From: Candidatus Binatia bacterium
GTDB taxonomy: Bacteria; Desulfobacterota; Binatia; Bin18
Assembly: GCA_022826945.1 (NCBI GenBank)
Contig: JAJDTY010000006.1
Coordinates: 1-48,987 of the forward strand
Direction: 5' to 3'
DNA length: 48,987 bases
Below, piece by piece: positions 1-7,897 of the stretch; positions within the stretch are counted from its first letter, which is position 1, and each line of letters opens with the position of its first letter. The position numbers were made by a program, and so were the translations under genes. The notes under the pieces are model-generated. The model saw only the letters and a program-made list of their open reading frames with translations, was not told the origin of the DNA and made no database searches.

Positions 1-139
1 GGCGATAAAGAAGCGCCACTCGTGGTAGTTCAAGAATCTGAGGCCTAGGCTGAATCGACATGTAATACTGCCAGAGGGCGAAGGCCGCGAGGTGTAAGAA
101 GGCGAGGCAGGGGGCGGTCTTGCGGTCATAGCGGGTGGC
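1..139 (-). pseudogene. Transposase C-terminal fragment (probably IS5-like), truncated
   Basis: The minus strand is open from about 139 to the window edge. It reads A-T-R-Y-D-R-K-T-A followed by a Leu/Ala-rich helix (FLHLAAFALW). This resembles the segment of IS5-group DDE transposases that follows the last catalytic glutamate, where R-Y-D-K and an aliphatic helix are usual. The catalytic domain that should precede it is absent: the reading frame abuts the RND exporter fragment near 135-140. The remainder runs off the window. Family assignment rests on a short motif and is tentative; that it is a broken fragment is more secure. Confidence 0.5.
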
Positions 140-1085
140 AAACGGTATTCATATTCTGAGCCGCTATTACGATGAGGTCTTGCAACATCCGGACGTTTCC
201 TCAGTCGACGCGGTATCCGCCGCGATGCAAGAGATGTGGCAACCGGTGGTCTTCACCTCCTTGACGACGGCGGCCGGGTTTTTATCCTTCCTGACCGCCA
301 GCATTCTCCCGATCCGCTATTTTGGCATCTTTACTGCCATTGGCGTCTTGGCCGCGATGGTCTTCTCCATTACCCTTTTTTCAGCCCTGTTGAGCCTCCT
401 GCCAGTCAAAGTCAGCCGCGGCTTGCGAGCCCAAATGGGCCGCAGTGGTGACCTCGCGGCGACGGGCTGGGCGGCACGGACGCTCTCCCGCTTAGGCGTC
501 GGCGTTGCGCGAAAACCACTCGTGGTGTGGGGAGTGACAACCAGTGTCATGCTGGTGTGTCTGCTTGGTGCGCAGCGCATTTTTGTAGACACCTCATTTA
601 TCAAGATGTCCGATCCAAACAGCCCCGTGCGGATTGCGGATACCATCTTAGGCGAGACATTCCAAGGGCATCTACCGCTGTATATCGCGCTTGAAGGACA
701 TCAGCCCGATCTGCTCAAAGATCCGGTGCTGCTCACCAGACTCGACCGCCTCCAAACCGTCGTCGAACAGGACCCTATCGTTGGCGGGTCTCTCTCATTA
801 GCTGAGTATATCAAACGCATGAATCGGGTGATGAACGAGGATCGGCTCGAAATGGAAGCGGGTACGGATGTGAATTACCAGAATGACTACAACTGGACGG
901 CGCTTATGTTTGCCGCATTTAACGGCCACACGGCTATAGTCCAACTCTTGCTGGACGCGGGCGCAAATGTGGACCTTCAAGACAACCATTCTAGCACCCG
1001 TGGCGAGACGGCACTCATGAAGGCCGAAATAAAAGGCCATACCGACATAGCTCAACTCCTTCGAGCGCACGGCGCAACGCGATAA
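135..1085 (+). pseudogene. Truncated RND/MMPL exporter joined in frame to ankyrin repeats
   Basis: The first ~235 codons match the middle of an RND-superfamily exporter of the MMPL type. They contain the run N-G-I-H-I-L-S-R-Y, then W-Q-P-V-V-F-T-S-L-T-T-A-A-G-F with several membrane helices, then a second-half start (about residues 125-145) and the start of the second periplasmic domain. A full-length family member is roughly 750-900 residues, so both the N-terminal half and the last helices are missing. After residue ~238 (near nt 850) the frame passes without a stop into two ankyrin repeats (W-T-A-L-M-F-A-A-F-N-G-H and E-T-A-L-M-K-A) and ends at 1085. No plausible native start exists: an in-frame TAG sits at 129-131, and GTG 135 is only the first available codon. 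This is best read as a rearranged remnant; expression as a chimera cannot be excluded. Confidence 0.72.
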
Positions 1086-1224
1086 CGCAGCAACCCGCCA
1101 TTGCACACATCCCTCCGGACACGGGCAACGCCATGTATATGACTGCCACCAGTTAAGACTCAGAATGCCAACGTCTTCACGACCCTCTCTTGCACCGGGG
1201 ACAGAATTCAGCCAAGACAAGGAC

Positions 1225-1434
1225 ATGACCAACCAAGAGAAAATCCTCAGACAGTGGGTCCGCTCGCCCGAGCGGTGGCAGCGGTTATGGGATACGTGTC
1301 AGCACGGTGGCGGAAAATATAAGCGCGGCCTGTTTGTCTTGGATGGGAGGGGACAAAACCAAACCCGCCCCAAGACCCAGCAGCAGGTGATTGTCGAGCT
1401 GCTGAAAAATGAGCCGATGGGGTATCTCTCCTGA
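1225..1434 (+). CDS. Small hypothetical protein, 69 aa
   Basis: An ORF with ATG at 1225 (a longer version from 1165 is possible) encodes a basic, Trp-rich protein beginning M-T-N-Q-E-K-I-L-R-Q-W. The central G-G-G-K-Y-K-R segment is followed by a Gln/Lys-rich stretch and a predicted C-terminal helix. I recognise no family. There is no strong ribosome binding site; the nearest purine run is the A/G-rich AAGACAAGG just upstream. It lies between a rearranged pseudogene and the DUF559 gene, a setting where gene fragments are common, so it may itself be a remnant. Confidence 0.35.
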   Translation: MTNQEKILRQWVRSPERWQRLWDTCQHGGGKYKRGLFVLDGRGQNQTRPKTQQQVIVELLKNEPMGYLS

Positions 1435-1442
1435 CTTCCCGA

Positions 1443-1943
1443 TTGCATTCGGTGGTTGACAGAGTGTCTGGAACAGACGGCGGCCAACGGGTAACAATGA
1501 GTCCGACGCTCCAACCCCCTAAATCCCCCTTATCAGGGGGACTTTCAGAATCCCCCCTGATAAGGGGGGCAAGGGGGGGGGTTCTTCCGTACGGTGAGAC
1601 CCTGACCACCCGTGCTCGCCGAAACCGACACAACCCGACCCCGGCCGAACGTAAACTGTGGTTTGAAATTCTGCGGGGCAAACGCCTCAAGGGCCTGAAA
1701 TTTACCAGGCAAAAGCCGCTGGATAACTATATCGTTGATTTCTACTGCGCTGAACTGATGCTTGCCATTGAAATCGACGGCGATACGCACGCCAGGCAGC
1801 GAGCCTACGATGAGATCAGGACTCGCCGCTTGAACACCCTGGGCGTTGAAGTGATTCGGTACACCAATTCTGACGTGTTGAATAATCTGGAAGGGGTATA
1901 CCAGGATTTGTGCAACCGTATATCGGCGAAGAAACTCCCTTAA
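1443..1943 (+). CDS. DUF559 domain protein (Vsr-like nuclease fold)
   Basis: From about residue 56 onward the protein follows the DUF559 pattern: R-A-R-R-N-R-H-N-P-T-P-A-E-R-K-L-W, then F-T-R-Q-K-P-L-D-N-Y-I-V-D-F-Y-C, then A-I-E-I-D-G-D-T-H, then G-V-E-V-I-R-Y-T-N-S-D-V. The D-F-Y-C and E-I-D-G-x-x-H motifs correspond to the metal-binding core of the Vsr/restriction-endonuclease-like fold; nuclease activity is inferred from the fold only. The N-terminal ~50 residues are translated from a GC-rich palindromic element (1525-1568) and are probably not part of the original domain, so the true start is uncertain. DUF559 genes are often found as isolated singletons near mobile DNA, as here. Confidence 0.75.
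   Translation: MHSVVDRVSGTDGGQRVTMSPTLQPPKSPLSGGLSESPLIRGARGGVLPYGETLTTRARRNRHNPTPAERKLWFEILRGKRLKGLKFTRQKPLDNYIVDFYCAELMLAIEIDGDTHARQRAYDEIRTRRLNTLGVEVIRYTNSDVLNNLEGVYQDLCNRISAKKLP
1525..1568. repeat. 16-bp inverted repeat inside the DUF559 reading frame
   Basis: Arms at 1525-1540 and 1553-1568 are exact reverse complements (C5-TTATCA-G5 against C5-TGATAA-G5), separated by 12 nt. The flanks continue as C4/G7 runs. The element is translated as a Pro/Ser/Gly-rich stretch at the start of the DUF559 protein. Similar C-rich/G-rich palindromes next to DUF559 genes are known from many phyla. Confidence 0.8.
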
Positions 1944-1963
1944 TCCTCCTTGTCGGGGAGACT

Positions 1964-2872
1964 TCATTTGCCTAACTCCAGCCGCTGGAGTGCCGCTTCG
2001 GCGGCTTTGCCGAGACTGGCGTCGGCTGACTCGGCCGCCTGCCGCAAGGCGGCGATGATCCGCGGATGGGCGTCGCCTATCCGCCTACAAGCCACTGCCG
2101 CGGACCGACGAACGCCGAGGTCGGGGTCGTGCTCCAGGAGTCCGCTAATGGCGTTACGAATCTGCTCGCCGGTCAGGTGCAGTTTGCCCAGACAGGCAAG
2201 GCCGGCCAAGCGTACCATCACGTCCGCGTCGCTCAGGCTGCTGAGGTAGGCGGCCTGTGCATTGCGGTCGGTCTGTTCGAGGTCGCGCAGGCAGTAGAGG
2301 GCCATGCGGCGTTGCACGGCATTCCCCGTACGCACAAGCTGGATCATGGCGTGAGCAACGTCTTGGGCATGATGCTGGGCGATCTGCAAGACAGCGGTGG
2401 CTGCTGCCCAGCGGAGGTCACTTTCCTGGTGTCCCAGGTTTTCGATCAAAACGGGAAGAAGAGTAGACGTGTCCAGCAGTGGTGTCTGATTGGAGGATGC
2501 GTTTACTCTTTGAGGTGAGGGACGCGGCAGATCGAGCTGAGACAGGGTAAAAGCCGCTGTCCAGCGCAACCGTGGGTCCGGGTCCGTCAGCCGGTGGGTC
2601 AGCGCTTCAATAATTTCAGGCTGTCGGGGGGCAAAGCGAATGAGGACGGTCGCTGCACCGCGTTGTATTTTTTTCGTCGTATGTCCCAAACACGCCAAAA
2701 GGCCCCGGACCACATCTTCCGGGAGAGACGTTAAGGTCCGCTCCGCCTCAAGCCGAGCGAGCGTCGAGAGCCGGCTATGGTCCTCGTCGGCGAGCAGGCT
2801 GGCTACGAGCTGACCGAGTTGGAGGGTGGTCTTTGGGTCTGTTGAGTCTTTGGGTCTTTGGGTCCGGTCCAT
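1964..2872 (-). CDS. HEAT-repeat protein, 302 aa
   Basis: The protein consists of repeated ~30-residue alpha-hairpins with the HEAT/PBS-lyase signature: for example D-P-D-P-R-L-R-W-T-A-A-F-T-L, E-S-D-L-R-W-A-A-A-T-A, D-A-D-V-M-V-R-L-A and D-P-D-L-G-V-R-R-S-A-A. Around six repeats are visible. No signal peptide or catalytic motif is seen; such proteins are protein-interaction scaffolds or lyase-like partners. It starts 3 nt after the stop of the lipoate-ligase-like gene on the same strand, so the two are almost certainly co-transcribed and translationally coupled. Between two repeats (about residues 121-139) the sequence comes from the dispersed palindrome at 2458-2511, inserted without breaking the frame; this makes an Asn/Ser/Thr-rich linker unlike the rest of the protein. 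Confidence 0.85.
   Translation of the reverse strand: MDRTQRPKDSTDPKTTLQLGQLVASLLADEDHSRLSTLARLEAERTLTSLPEDVVRGLLACLGHTTKKIQRGAATVLIRFAPRQPEIIEALTHRLTDPDPRLRWTAAFTLSQLDLPRPSPQRVNASSNQTPLLDTSTLLPVLIENLGHQESDLRWAAATAVLQIAQHHAQDVAHAMIQLVRTGNAVQRRMALYCLRDLEQTDRNAQAAYLSSLSDADVMVRLAGLACLGKLHLTGEQIRNAISGLLEHDPDLGVRRSAAVACRRIGDAHPRIIAALRQAAESADASLGKAAEAALQRLELGK
2458..2511 (-). repeat. Dispersed ~54-bp palindrome, copy A (inside HEAT gene)
   Basis: Imperfect inverted repeat with outer arms related to AAAGAGTAAACGTGTCC and its complement and a core TGATTGGAGGA on the plus strand. The same element occurs at 20628-20682 and 36513-36565. This copy is the most diverged in its right arm (GGATGCGTTTACTCTTT). 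It lies within the HEAT-repeat coding sequence, in frame. Confidence 0.85.
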
Positions 2873-2875
2873 AGC

Positions 2876-3934
2876 CTACTCAATTGGCGGGACCGGAGAA
2901 GCGTTGAGCAACAATCCGGGCAGGTCGGCTAACTTCCCCGCCCCAATCAGATAAGAGTCCGGCTCAAGAAAGGTCTGGTCAATGACCTGCCAAAGTGCGG
3001 CTTTTTCCAGCGGACAGCCTTCGAGATTACGTTCTAACGCCTGTATCCCTGCCGGGTTGGCAATGAAGTCGCCCAAGAACCGGATCATCTCGATCGTTCG
3101 CTCGGAAGTGAGAGAGAAACGGACCTGAAGTTCTCCAAGCGGAGTTTGCCCTATCGCTGCGTATGGCAGGTTGGATAGCAGTGGGCCACGGTTTGGAACG
3201 AGGTCAGACTGCTCCTGTTTTCCCAGAATGGCTGCGCGCTCGTTTTGGCTGAGGTCTTGGTTGAGGCATTCCAGCCCGAACTGCTGAGTAAAGCCGTTCC
3301 GGAGCAGACGAACAACTTGGTCTGGTACAAGAGACCGTCCGAGGACTTTGTCGAGATTGTGGACTTGGTCCGGCATAAAGAGCTGACAGGGAAGGGTGCC
3401 CTGTGGGTCAACCCGATCAAGAAGATGAGGAAGGAGACTCATATCCCGTTGGACAAACACGCCTCCTTCATACAGCACGGCTCCGCTGCCTTCTGTCACA
3501 AAAGAGTGCCAGCCAATCGGAAGCCGCTGGACCGTCAGAAAATCCTGGCCTGGGTAGAAGACGTCAACCCTACCTGTTTTCAGGCCGTGCAGCACCCCGC
3601 GGACGTAACGATTGAGGATCTGAAACGGCGCGATGTAATGCGGGTCGGCGGAGAAGAAAAAAGAGCGATGCGGCACGATGAGCGAGAACTGGACAAACCC
3701 GCTACCGCTCGGAAAGGCTCGTCCGCCAGTCAGACGCCGGGTAATCGTCAGACCTGGATCTTGGCCGAGTGCGTCGGCAGCATGATACCGACCGAGCAGC
3801 AACACATCGTCCGGGTACGTATAGACGCGCAAGATTGGAAGCCGCGTCTCAACCACGGTACGAAGAAAATACTGATCCGTTGCCAGGCTCTGGGCCGGAC
3901 TCGTATCGCATTGGGTGAGCAAACGGACCTGCAT
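2876..3934 (-). CDS. Lipoate-protein ligase A-like protein, lacking the usual lysine
   Basis: The 352-residue protein has the two-part layout of LplA. An N-terminal biotin/lipoate-ligase-fold domain contains L-L-G-R-Y and R-R-L-T-G-G-R-A-F (about residues 47-95), and a small C-terminal accessory domain contains the F-L-G-D-F pattern and a C-terminal hydrophobic tail. Known LplA/LipM enzymes carry a G-R-K-[IV]-x-G motif whose lysine contacts the lipoyl-AMP carbonyl. At the matching place this protein reads Q-R-L-P-I-G-W-H-S, with no lysine, and the A-V-x-H of the first motif is A-F-P-S. Fold membership is fairly secure; ligase activity is doubtful, and it may transfer a different acyl group or only bind. 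It is the first gene of a two-gene minus-strand operon with the HEAT-repeat protein, and is divergent from the LLM gene at 4028. Confidence 0.75.
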   Translation of the reverse strand: MQVRLLTQCDTSPAQSLATDQYFLRTVVETRLPILRVYTYPDDVLLLGRYHAADALGQDPGLTITRRLTGGRAFPSGSGFVQFSLIVPHRSFFFSADPHYIAPFQILNRYVRGVLHGLKTGRVDVFYPGQDFLTVQRLPIGWHSFVTEGSGAVLYEGGVFVQRDMSLLPHLLDRVDPQGTLPCQLFMPDQVHNLDKVLGRSLVPDQVVRLLRNGFTQQFGLECLNQDLSQNERAAILGKQEQSDLVPNRGPLLSNLPYAAIGQTPLGELQVRFSLTSERTIEMIRFLGDFIANPAGIQALERNLEGCPLEKAALWQVIDQTFLEPDSYLIGAGKLADLPGLLLNASPVPPIE

Positions 3935-3956
3935 GAAAACGCAGCATAAGTCAGGC

Positions 3957-3979
3957 GAGCACCCGCGGCAATGGTGCTC
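3957..3979. promoter_or_regulatory. Short inverted repeat in a divergent intergenic region
   Basis: GAGCACC (3957-3963) and GGTGCTC (3973-3979) form an exact 7-bp inverted repeat with a 9-nt spacer, in the 93-bp gap between the divergent lipoate-ligase-like and LLM genes. Position and symmetry fit an operator, but nothing identifies a regulator. Confidence 0.25.
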
Positions 3980-4027
3980 TTAAACTGAAGAAGCTAGGAT
4001 GAGGATACGCTGGGAAGGAGAAAGCCG

Positions 4028-5038
4028 ATGAGTGTCCAATTTGCAACCATTCCCCTGGCGCACCACTATCCTGACCTGCCAGGACTGGTGCGCCAGATTG
4101 AAGACTGGGGCTTTGAGATGGTAGGCGTGCCGGATGCACATTGGCTGTGGCCGGACTGCTATGTGACCCTGACCCAGTGCGCGCTGAACAGTCAGCGGCT
4201 GCGGATGGGAACGTTTGTGACCAACCCCCTGACCCGCCATCCCGCGGTCACGGCAGGAGCCATTGCCTCGATCAACGAACTGTCGGACGGCCGCGCTTTT
4301 CTCGGCATTGGGACAGGTGACAGCGCCGTGTATAACGTGGGTCTCAAGGCCGCCCGGCTCACCGAGTTTCGCGAGGCACTTGAAGCGATCAAAGGATTTT
4401 ATACCGGCGAAACCCGCTTCCAAGACAAAACCGTTCGCCAAGTCTGGGTGAAAAGACCGGTTCCTCTATACGTCTGTGCCGAGGGGCCAAAGACCCTACA
4501 GTTGGCGGGGGAGTTGGCCGATGGGGTGATTGTGGGCAGCGGACTGAGCCCCGCGGTTGTGCAGGACGCCTATGCGCGTATCGAGGATGGAGCTAAGGCT
4601 GCCGGGCGGAAACTTGACGACTTGGATATCTGGTTTTTTGCCAAAACCAATGTGGCCGATGACACTCGGGCTGCGGTGGATGAGATTCGCATGGCCCTGG
4701 CCGCGAGTGCCAATCACGCCTTTCGGCGGACCTTGGAGGGCAAGCATATTCCTGCCGGACTGTGGGAGCCGATTGCAAAACTCAAAGCCGCCTACCGGCC
4801 GCATGAACACGAATTGCTCGGTGCTGAACGGTTTCACGCCAAGATAGTTGATGAACTGGGGCTGAAGGACTATCTGGCCGAACGCTTCGCCATCGTTGGG
4901 ACGCCGCAAGACTGTCTCGATCAGGTCGAGCGCGCCGCCGAGGCTGGAGTCAAGAAAATTTTTCTTGGACCGCTGACCGGCGATCCAGCCCAGGTATTGC
5001 AGACCTTCGCCCAACGGATTATGCCCCGCTTTCAATAG
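4028..5038 (+). CDS. LLM-class flavin/F420-dependent oxidoreductase
   Basis: The 336-residue protein has the luciferase-like monooxygenase TIM-barrel pattern: a start strand (V-Q-F-A-T-I-P-L), G-F-E-M-V-G-V-P-D-A-H near residue 30, L-R-M-G-T-F-V-T-N-P-L-T-R-H-P near 60, and the cofactor-region motif G-I-G-T-G-D-S-A-V near 98. The last motif is usual in the F420-dependent reductases of the family. Start ATG 4028 follows GGGAAGGAG at good spacing. The gene is the first of a plus-strand series leading into the molybdenum hydroxylase locus, 61 bp ahead of xdhC, so the two may work on related compounds. The substrate cannot be deduced, and FMN cannot be excluded as cofactor. Confidence 0.85.
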   Translation: MSVQFATIPLAHHYPDLPGLVRQIEDWGFEMVGVPDAHWLWPDCYVTLTQCALNSQRLRMGTFVTNPLTRHPAVTAGAIASINELSDGRAFLGIGTGDSAVYNVGLKAARLTEFREALEAIKGFYTGETRFQDKTVRQVWVKRPVPLYVCAEGPKTLQLAGELADGVIVGSGLSPAVVQDAYARIEDGAKAAGRKLDDLDIWFFAKTNVADDTRAAVDEIRMALAASANHAFRRTLEGKHIPAGLWEPIAKLKAAYRPHEHELLGAERFHAKIVDELGLKDYLAERFAIVGTPQDCLDQVERAAEAGVKKIFLGPLTGDPAQVLQTFAQRIMPRFQ

Positions 5039-5099
5039 CCTCGTAAAACGGACAGTATTCCATTGCTTTTCCCCTGGCTGTTCAGATAGGATTCGTAGC

Positions 5100-6260
5100 G
5101 TGGAAGATCTCTGGGAACGTGCTGAAGAAATTCTGGCGGCTGGCAAGCCTTTTGTGTTGGCGACCATTATCCGCACGCGGGGCTCTGTACCGCGTGAGGT
5201 CGGGGCGAAAATGGTCGTGCCACCCGAAGGCCAGCCGTTTGGGACGATTGGCGGAGGCTGTGGCGAAGGGGAAGTGCTCCGCCGGGCCTATCCGGTTCTG
5301 GACCAAAAACTTCCCCCGCGTATTGTTCAGGTCGATTTAACCGGCGACTTTGATCAGGATGAGATCCAGGTCTGTGGTGGAGTGATGGATGTCGCGCTTG
5401 ACCTCTGGCAGCCGGAGGAACACCGGGAATTAGCACAGACCTTGGCCGAGGCCACACGCGCTCACCAGCCCACAGCTTTGGTAACGACGCTCGACCCGAT
5501 CAGCGGAGTCCAACCCGGCACAAAGAGTTGCCTATCTCTCGGTCAGGGCGGAAACGGTGGAGCGTCGCTGACTCCGGCCGTTTCCATCGCAGCAGAAACA
5601 GTCAAGACGTTTTCCTCATCCGTCTCTTCGGGCAAACCACAACTGTTTGCCGTATCGCCGCAGGGTGAAGTCCGGGAAGACGCAGTTGTCCGAAAAGAGG
5701 ATTGGCCGCGTGTTTTCGTTGATGTGCAGACCGGCGTACAGACCTTGCTCATTGTTGGCGCCGGCCATATTGCACAGCCGCTGTGCGAAATAGGGGCCAT
5801 GCTCGGCTTTCATACGGTTGTGGTGGATGATCGCTGGGCCTTTGCCAATCGAGAACGTTTTCCACGCGCCGCTGATATTCGAGTCGGGCCGTTTGAGGAA
5901 GTCCTAAACAGCCTGAATATCAACCAGCAGACCTTTGTCGTTGTGGTCACGCGCGGCCATGTATGGGACGAGACCTCGGTCAAGACCGCGCTCAAGAAGA
6001 ATCCGGCCTATATTGGCATGATCGGCAGTCGGCGACGCTCAAAAACCACCCTCGCCCGCCTGGTTGAGCAGGGCTATCCCCCGGAAGAGGTCGCCCGCGT
6101 ACATACGCCGCTGGGGCTCGACATTGCAGCAGAGACGCCGGCGGAGATTGCCGTCGCCATTGCTGCCGAGATCATTCGTTCCCGGCGTAAGGGCCCGGTC
6201 GATACACTCTCGCTAGCCGCCAAGGTCCGACCTGACGGACCCCTCAAGTTTACTCCCTAG
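5100..6260 (+). CDS. xdhC: XdhC/CoxI-family molybdenum hydroxylase maturation factor
   Basis: The 386-residue protein has the N-terminal XdhC/CoxI domain (T-R-G-S-V-P-R-E-V-G-A-K-M at about 25-37, then G-T-I-G-G-G-C-G-E-G at about 49-58) and a C-terminal Rossmann domain (I-V-G-A-G-H-I-A-Q-P-L near residue 217; G-M-I-G-S-R-R-R near 305). XdhC proteins bind the molybdenum cofactor, help exchange its oxo ligand for sulfur and insert it into xanthine-dehydrogenase-type enzymes. The start is GTG at 5100. It is followed 28 nt later by the MocA-like gene and then by the structural subunits, the normal order for a dedicated maturation gene. An insertion of about 50 residues (~135-200), rich in Ser, Thr and Gly, separates the two domains. 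Confidence 0.92.
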   Translation: MEDLWERAEEILAAGKPFVLATIIRTRGSVPREVGAKMVVPPEGQPFGTIGGGCGEGEVLRRAYPVLDQKLPPRIVQVDLTGDFDQDEIQVCGGVMDVALDLWQPEEHRELAQTLAEATRAHQPTALVTTLDPISGVQPGTKSCLSLGQGGNGGASLTPAVSIAAETVKTFSSSVSSGKPQLFAVSPQGEVREDAVVRKEDWPRVFVDVQTGVQTLLIVGAGHIAQPLCEIGAMLGFHTVVVDDRWAFANRERFPRAADIRVGPFEEVLNSLNINQQTFVVVVTRGHVWDETSVKTALKKNPAYIGMIGSRRRSKTTLARLVEQGYPPEEVARVHTPLGLDIAAETPAEIAVAIAAEIIRSRRKGPVDTLSLAAKVRPDGPLKFTP

Positions 6261-6288
6261 TCGCTCTTCTTCTCAACAAGCGCACGGT

Positions 6289-6888
6289 ATGATTTCTGGA
6301 ATTATCCTGGCTGCCGGTGAGTCCCGGCGGATGGGATCGCCCAAAGCGCTGCTCGACTACCAGGGACGAACCTTTATTGAAAACATTTGCACGAGCTTTT
6401 TGAGTGCCGGAGTCGATGAACTCATCGTCGTGCTCGGCGCACACGAGCACGAAGCACCGATTCGGGCGGTCGTCCCGAAACATCCCGCTCTTCGGACCGT
6501 GGTAAACCCGCAGTATCGGTTGGGCCAACTCTCTTCTCTGCAAGTGGGGATTCAGTCCCTGTCGCCCGAGAGCGAGGCCGCGGTGGTCAATCTGGTTGAC
6601 CACCCTCTTATCCAAGCTGAAACCATACAGACCCTCTTAGTGTCGTTTGCGACCGCCCCTCTCCCTATTATTATTGCGTCCTACCAGGGCCGCCGCGGTC
6701 ATCCCGTGCTGTTCGCAAAGGGTGTCTACGGAGAGCTGCTGGCAGCTCCGTTGGATAAAGGGGCAAAGGTGGTTGTCCGTAAAGATCCGGAGCGGGTGCG
6801 TGAGCTTGCGTTCGACGACCCCGGTATTCGCGCCGATATTGATACGCCTGAGGAGTACGCCCGGTGGGTTGGCGCACAAAAAATATAG
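6289..6888 (+). CDS. mocA: MocA-like molybdenum cofactor nucleotidyltransferase
   Basis: The 199-residue protein has the MobA/MocA glycosyltransferase-like fold: I-I-L-A-A-G-E-S-R-R-M-G-S-P-K at residues 5-19 (nucleotide-binding loop), N-P-Q-Y-R-L-G-Q-L-S-S-L-Q-V-G near 70, and a V-D-H-P-L metal-site motif near 104. MocA adds CMP to molybdopterin to give the MCD form used by xanthine-dehydrogenase-family enzymes. The place between xdhC and the enzyme subunits supports this over the GMP-adding MobA. A 125-bp gap separates it from the FAD subunit. Confidence 0.88.
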   Translation: MISGIILAAGESRRMGSPKALLDYQGRTFIENICTSFLSAGVDELIVVLGAHEHEAPIRAVVPKHPALRTVVNPQYRLGQLSSLQVGIQSLSPESEAAVVNLVDHPLIQAETIQTLLVSFATAPLPIIIASYQGRRGHPVLFAKGVYGELLAAPLDKGAKVVVRKDPERVRELAFDDPGIRADIDTPEEYARWVGAQKI

Positions 6889-7013
6889 GGCAATAGTATA
6901 CGAGAAAATCCAGGAACCCTTGCACTTCCTGGCGCTTTTATATAGCAATCTAGGAGCCCGCGAAGGGGCAGGAAGACGACGGACGACGAATCAAAATCAA
7001 AAAGGAGGCGACC

Positions 7014-7874
7014 TTGCACGAACTGAATTATGAAGCGCCGACTTCGCTCGATCAGGCCATTAGCGTTCTGGCCGCGGCGGGCGAAAATGGGCGTATGCTA
7101 GCAGGAGGTACGGATCTGATTATCCAGATGCGTGCCGGTGTTCGACAACCGGGACAGGTGATTGACGCCAAAAAGATCCCTGAACTCCAGGCATTATCGT
7201 TTGATGCACAAACCGGACTCCAACTTGGAGCCGCGCGGGCGTGCTGCGATATTATTGCCGACGCGACGGTGCAGCAGCACTATCCGGGGCTGGCTGAGGC
7301 GGCCGCGCTGATCGGCTCCGATCAGATCCTGGCGCGGGCCTCTGTGGGTGGGAACGTATGTAATGGCTCGCCGGCCGCGGATACAACACCCGCCCTGATT
7401 GCCTTGGGCGCGGTCTGTCAGATCGCCGGACCCAACGGCACGCGTGAGGTGGCGGTTGAAGATTTTGTGACTGCCCCTGGACAAACAGTCCTCGCGCCGA
7501 ACGAGTTATTGGTGGCCTTCCAGATTCCCGCCCCGCAAGGGTCGGCTGACTGCTACCAACGTTTTATCCCTCGGAACGAGATGGATATCGCGGTGGTTGG
7601 CGTGGGCTCGTGCGTGGCGCTTGATGGCGATACCTGCACCGCGGCTCGTATCGGTCTCGGCGCGGTTGCCGCCCGGCCACTTTTGGCCAAAGAAGCGGGC
7701 GATTCTCTCGTCGGGAAAACGCTGGATGACGCCGCTATCGATGCTGCGGCACAGCTCGCTCAGCAAGCCGCCTCGCCCATCAGTGATATGCGCGGCACGG
7801 CAGAATTTCGGACGCATCTGGTCGGTGTTCTCACCCGCCGCACTTTGAAGGAAGCAGCCGCGCGGGCGCGCTAG
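7014..7874 (+). CDS. Mo-hydroxylase FAD-binding (medium) subunit
   Basis: The 286-residue protein belongs to the CoxM/XdhB FAD-binding family. It has Y-E-A-P-T-S-L-D-Q-A near the start, the FAD pyrophosphate loop A-G-G-T-D-L at about 30-36, and the second FAD motif A-S-V-G-G-N-V-C-N-G-S-P-A-A-D near 112-126, followed by the C-terminal CO_deh_flav_C domain. It passes electrons from the iron-sulfur subunit to an acceptor. The initiation codon is TTG at 7014; the strong AAGGAGG at 7001-7007 at normal spacing supports it, and no ATG or GTG lies nearby in frame. It is followed 23 nt later by the 2Fe-2S subunit. Confidence 0.92.
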   Translation: MHELNYEAPTSLDQAISVLAAAGENGRMLAGGTDLIIQMRAGVRQPGQVIDAKKIPELQALSFDAQTGLQLGAARACCDIIADATVQQHYPGLAEAAALIGSDQILARASVGGNVCNGSPAADTTPALIALGAVCQIAGPNGTREVAVEDFVTAPGQTVLAPNELLVAFQIPAPQGSADCYQRFIPRNEMDIAVVGVGSCVALDGDTCTAARIGLGAVAARPLLAKEAGDSLVGKTLDDAAIDAAAQLAQQAASPISDMRGTAEFRTHLVGVLTRRTLKEAAARAR

Positions 7875-7897
7875 GTTATTGGGAAGGCAGGAAAAAC

